Shown piece after piece: positions 13,309 through 14,868 of a stretch of 14,868 nucleotides of DNA (the stretch's first letter is position 1; the number at the start of each line of letters is the position of its first letter). The notes beneath the pieces are model-generated. The model was not told the DNA's origin. It saw only the letters and a list, made by a program, of their open reading frames with translations, and searched no databases. The stretch comes from Parietichytrium sp. I65-24A. Taxonomy: Eukaryota > Sar > Bigyra > Thraustochytrida > Thraustochytriidae. The translations under genes and the position numbers were made by a program. Location: NCBI GenBank assembly GCA_012862575.1, contig BLSF01000165.1, positions 1 through 14,868 of the forward strand, written 5' to 3'.

Positions 13309-13474
13309 AGAAAAGTACTTGGAATTTGTTCAACTAGAGGTGTGCTTACCGATGATCCAAAGATGGACGGAAATTAAAGACACAGTCTGTGCCAAGAACA
13401 ACGAGTGTCAAAAGGTCTTTGAGCGATGTATACGACCCACCTTGGAACTTTTACTGATCATGCACCAAAGATAG
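13295..13474 (+). other. Out-of-frame C-terminal extension of the kinase-like gene
   Basis: Just before the C-lobe stop (TAA at 13306) lies an A8 run (13298-13305). In the frame used by the N-lobe, the sequence from 13295 stays open for 60 codons to a TAG at 13472. The reading (KYLEFVQLEVCLPMIQ, then WTEIKDTVCAKNNECQKV) has natural helical composition. The gene thus reads in frame a, then b, then a, with both switches at A-runs, so one base lost and one gained would restore a single frame of about 340 codons. The alternative is a fortuitous open stretch without its own start. Confidence 0.4.
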
Positions 13475-13484
13475 ATTAAAGATG

Positions 13485-13500
13485 TGTTTTTTAAAAAACA
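13485..13500. other. Perfect AT palindrome (possible terminator or 3'-end signal)
   Basis: TG-T6-A6-CA is a 16-bp perfect inverted repeat without a loop, 11 bases after the end of the kinase-like reading. It also holds the stop codon of a possible small minus-strand gene. It may help form mRNA ends, but any such role is inferred from position only. Confidence 0.25.
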
Positions 13501-13619
13501 AGCGACAGTAGTTTTTTGATGTCCTTAAAAAAAAATACTGCATCATCTTTACCGAAGACCCTGCAATTGTCCTTGACCTTACAAACTATGACACCGTCTT
13601 TTGGGTGTACGGCTTGCAT
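13491..13619 (-). CDS. Possible small hypothetical protein
   Basis: 42 codons from the ATG at 13619. The reading (MQAVHPKDGVIVCKVKDNCR, then VFGKDDAVFFFKDIKKLL) has a balanced, protein-like composition. The same frame is open about 33 codons further upstream, to about 13718, without another ATG. The opposite strand is also open over 13512-13658, so chance cannot be excluded. No family is recognised. It is offered because the 234-bp gap between the kinase-like gene and the secreted repeat gene is otherwise unexplained. Confidence 0.25.
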   Translation of the reverse strand: MQAVHPKDGVIVCKVKDNCRVFGKDDAVFFFKDIKKLLSLVF

Positions 13620-13668
13620 GTTTGCATGTGGACAAGTTGTATCGGAATGGTAGATTGATTTAAGAACA

Positions 13669-13674
13669 TATATA
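13669..13674 (+). promoter_or_regulatory. TATA-like element before the secreted repeat protein
   Basis: TATATA lies 35 bases upstream of the ATG at 13709, followed by an A8 run and AT-rich leader. Position and composition suit a TATA box. Confidence 0.35.
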
Positions 13675-13708
13675 CTTGTAGGAAAAAAAATGTGTTTATA
13701 ATCAAAAG

Positions 13709-14104
13709 ATGAAGTTTACTCAAGTTGCCGCTTCAAGTGCATGCATGTTTGCAGTTCTTGCGTCCTCAGCAAACGCTGATCGATCGCTTCGGGTTGTTCC
13801 GACAAATGCTGACGAGGTTGGTTATCGACTCTTGCAAACCAAAGACGTCCAGGAACCATCCAAGATTAAGGCGCCAACTCGCAAGCTACAAACCAAAGAC
13901 GTCAAAGATCCATCCAAGATCAAGTCACCAACTCGCAAGTTGCAAACCAAAGACGTCAAGGATCCAACCAAGATCAAGTCACCAACTCGCAAGCTGCAAA
14001 CCAAAGACGTCAAGGATCCAACCAAGATCAAGTCACCAACTCGCAAGCTGCAAACCAAAGACGTCAAGGATCCAACCAAGTTCAAGTCACCAATACGCAA
14101 GTAA
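13709..14104 (+). CDS. Secreted protein of five 18-residue repeats, RxLR-like motif
   Basis: 131 residues. MKFTQVAASSACMFAVLASS plus ANA is a typical cleavable signal peptide (basic start, hydrophobic core, A-N-A end at 23). The mature start DRSLRVVP contains R-S-L-R, matching the oomycete R-x-L-R motif, though closer to the signal peptide than usual and with no obvious acidic EER after it. From residue 42 to the end are five 18-residue repeats, consensus LQTKDVKDPTKIKSPTRK, strongly basic and each ending in an Arg-Lys pair that could be a processing site. The last repeat is slightly changed (FKSPIRK). The protein ends exactly at a repeat boundary. Likely an exported, unstructured repeat protein or a precursor cut into peptides. 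A virus could have acquired it from an oomycete-like host, or the locus is host DNA. Function is unknown. Confidence 0.82.
   Translation: MKFTQVAASSACMFAVLASSANADRSLRVVPTNADEVGYRLLQTKDVQEPSKIKAPTRKLQTKDVKDPSKIKSPTRKLQTKDVKDPTKIKSPTRKLQTKDVKDPTKIKSPTRKLQTKDVKDPTKFKSPIRK
13832..14101 (+). repeat. Five tandem 54-bp coding repeats
   Basis: 54-bp units beginning ttgcaaaccaaagacgtc or ctacaaaccaaagacgtc run five times without spacers. Units 2-5 are nearly identical at the DNA level, including silent sites, which indicates recent expansion or ongoing homogenisation; the first unit has diverged most. Confidence 0.95.
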
Positions 14105-14145
14105 ACATATACGAATCGAAGAAATATCCAATAAATAATAAAACA

Positions 14146-14505
14146 ATGATTTTTCCAGCCTTCATTATTCTTTTTTTACAATCAGCGGTCGCAGTAACCC
14201 CCGTGTCGTACTCGTGCATTTGCAATCCATTGACATCCATCATCCTGACACATGCGGACGGGAGCAGTTTGATTCGAGAATTCGATAGTCAAGAGGCTTG
14301 TATGGAGACTGCTTGTGCTGGTAACGTGAACTGCCATGTCGCCATGAGCGTGTACTACTACAACAACGAAGACGTCTTTGGGTGTCTGATCTACCAGTAT
14401 TGCGAATCAATGTACTGGGACGGGGACAATGACAATGCGGCAATCTTTACCAAATCGATCGACGTAGATTCAAGCATCTTTTTGAGCCAAGGAGATGGGT
14501 GTTAA
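14146..14505 (+). CDS. Small secreted cysteine-rich protein
   Basis: 119 residues. MIFPAFIILFLQSAVAVTPV is a good signal peptide. The mature part has eight or nine Cys (SCIC, EAC, TAC, NC, GC, YC, and a final GC) and many Tyr, suggesting disulphide bonding. The spacing EACMETACAGNVNCHVAMSVY...GCLIYQYC loosely resembles PAN/apple-type modules (C-x3-C-x4-5-C, then aromatic strand, then C-x-x-Y). That resemblance is weak. It lies 41 bases after the secreted repeat protein on the same strand, so the two form a small cluster of exported proteins. Its stop abuts the stop of the next, convergent gene. Confidence 0.75.
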   Translation: MIFPAFIILFLQSAVAVTPVSYSCICNPLTSIILTHADGSSLIREFDSQEACMETACAGNVNCHVAMSVYYYNNEDVFGCLIYQYCESMYWDGDNDNAAIFTKSIDVDSSIFLSQGDGC

Positions 14506-14820
14506 TTAGATGATATTATCATGAAATGAACTATTATTTCTTCTACTTTTTTTGATGGCATGCAGTACCTTTGCGCGCACATTCTCTGAAAATCGCTGGG
14601 TGATGGCAGTGTTGTAGTATTTGGTGAGCTCCAAGAAAAAGCTGAAACACGTCGCAATGACACACAGGACGGCAATAATCTCGTTTCGCGTGACGATGGG
14701 GTCGCCGCTGTCATAACTATCGGCCGTGAGTGTCTTTAAAAGTTCGTTGAATTGGAGCGTCAATAGAAAGGCTGAGCTGCCTGCTAGTGCAGTGAAGAGT
14801 AGCACCAGCCAATCCGACAT
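14506..14820 (-). CDS. Small two-helix membrane protein (start may lie beyond the window edge)
   Basis: 104 residues from the ATG at 14820. Two hydrophobic spans are visible: LVLLFTALAGSSAFLLTL near 5-22 and IIAVLCVIATCFSFFLEL near 48-65. A basic tail follows (RAKVLHAIKKSRRNN). Upstream of the ATG the same frame remains open to the window's right edge, reading RAFRSWTWFLAIKKF, so the true protein may start further right. No family is recognised; a small virion or factory membrane protein is possible. Convergent with the secreted Cys-rich gene with no spacer. Confidence 0.65.
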   Translation of the reverse strand: MSDWLVLLFTALAGSSAFLLTLQFNELLKTLTADSYDSGDPIVTRNEIIAVLCVIATCFSFFLELTKYYNTAITQRFSENVRAKVLHAIKKSRRNNSSFHDNII

Positions 14821-14868
14821 GAACTTCTTGATGGCTAAAAACCACGTCCAGGAACGAAATGCGCGGTT

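Noticed and set aside
13725-14138. Alternative 137-codon frame and a 92-codon antisense frame over the secreted repeat gene
   Set aside because: 54-bp units keep every frame open; only the frame from 13709 has a signal peptide and ends at a repeat boundary.
1-14868. tRNA or rRNA genes, transposases, integrases
   Set aside because: No cloverleaf-like sequence, rRNA-like stretch or recognisable recombinase motif was found by reading; a covariance-model search was not possible.

Overview
The window looks like part of a large eukaryotic DNA virus (Nucleocytoviricota-like) or an endogenised stretch of one. Genes are intronless, tightly packed and on both strands. Several neighbours converge with overlapping ends or sit almost back to back, and intergenic gaps are short and AT-rich, some with TATATA-type sequences. 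Gene content also fits: a MYG1-family nuclease, tandem 2H phosphoesterases, a half-size ABC transporter, a protein kinase, surface or secreted proteins with Ser-Pro-Thr repeats, and unknown small membrane proteins. A stramenopile (alga or oomycete) host is my guess, from the SPT-rich von Willebrand protein and from a secreted repeat protein with an RxLR-like motif. No virus hallmark gene (capsid, family B polymerase, packaging ATPase) lies in the window, so a protist nuclear locus is not excluded.

Left part (1-3050). Bases 1 to about 1330 are a non-coding repeat field: a larger unit of about 253 bp and more than twenty degenerate copies of a short core (gaatttgccatcgag). It is followed on the minus strand by two tandem open frames that each encode only the N-terminal mismatch-binding domain of a eukaryotic MSH6 protein, without clamp, lever or ATPase domains. 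Further right are shifted-frame low-complexity sequence, a duplicated 70-bp segment and a short Q-rich ORF.

Middle (3050-9200). A MYG1 gene, an ABC half-transporter and two 2H phosphoesterases are interleaved with three copies of a divergent polymerase-like family: one 3'-terminal remnant and two intact ORFs. In the intact ORFs an Asp-containing motif (D-x-x-x-A-x-P) and a later HD/YD motif resemble motifs A and C of TV-Pol and other family A / T7-like polymerases. This is the most unusual part of the window. The nucleic-acid theme (exonuclease, 2H enzymes, polymerase-like proteins) suggests a nucleic-acid-processing neighbourhood, but joint function is inference.

Right part (9180-14868). 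A helical-repeat-like protein of unknown function is followed by a 739-residue membrane-anchored protein with two vWA domains joined by a Ser/Pro/Thr repeat linker. Divergent from it, two bases away, is a kinase-like gene broken by two frame changes at A-runs that cancel each other. Then come a secreted protein with five 18-residue repeats, a small secreted Cys-rich protein and a two-helix membrane protein at the window edge. No tRNA, rRNA, CRISPR array or recognisable transposase was seen. Protein starts below use ATG; two open frames could be extended upstream to a TTG, but I do not favour that.
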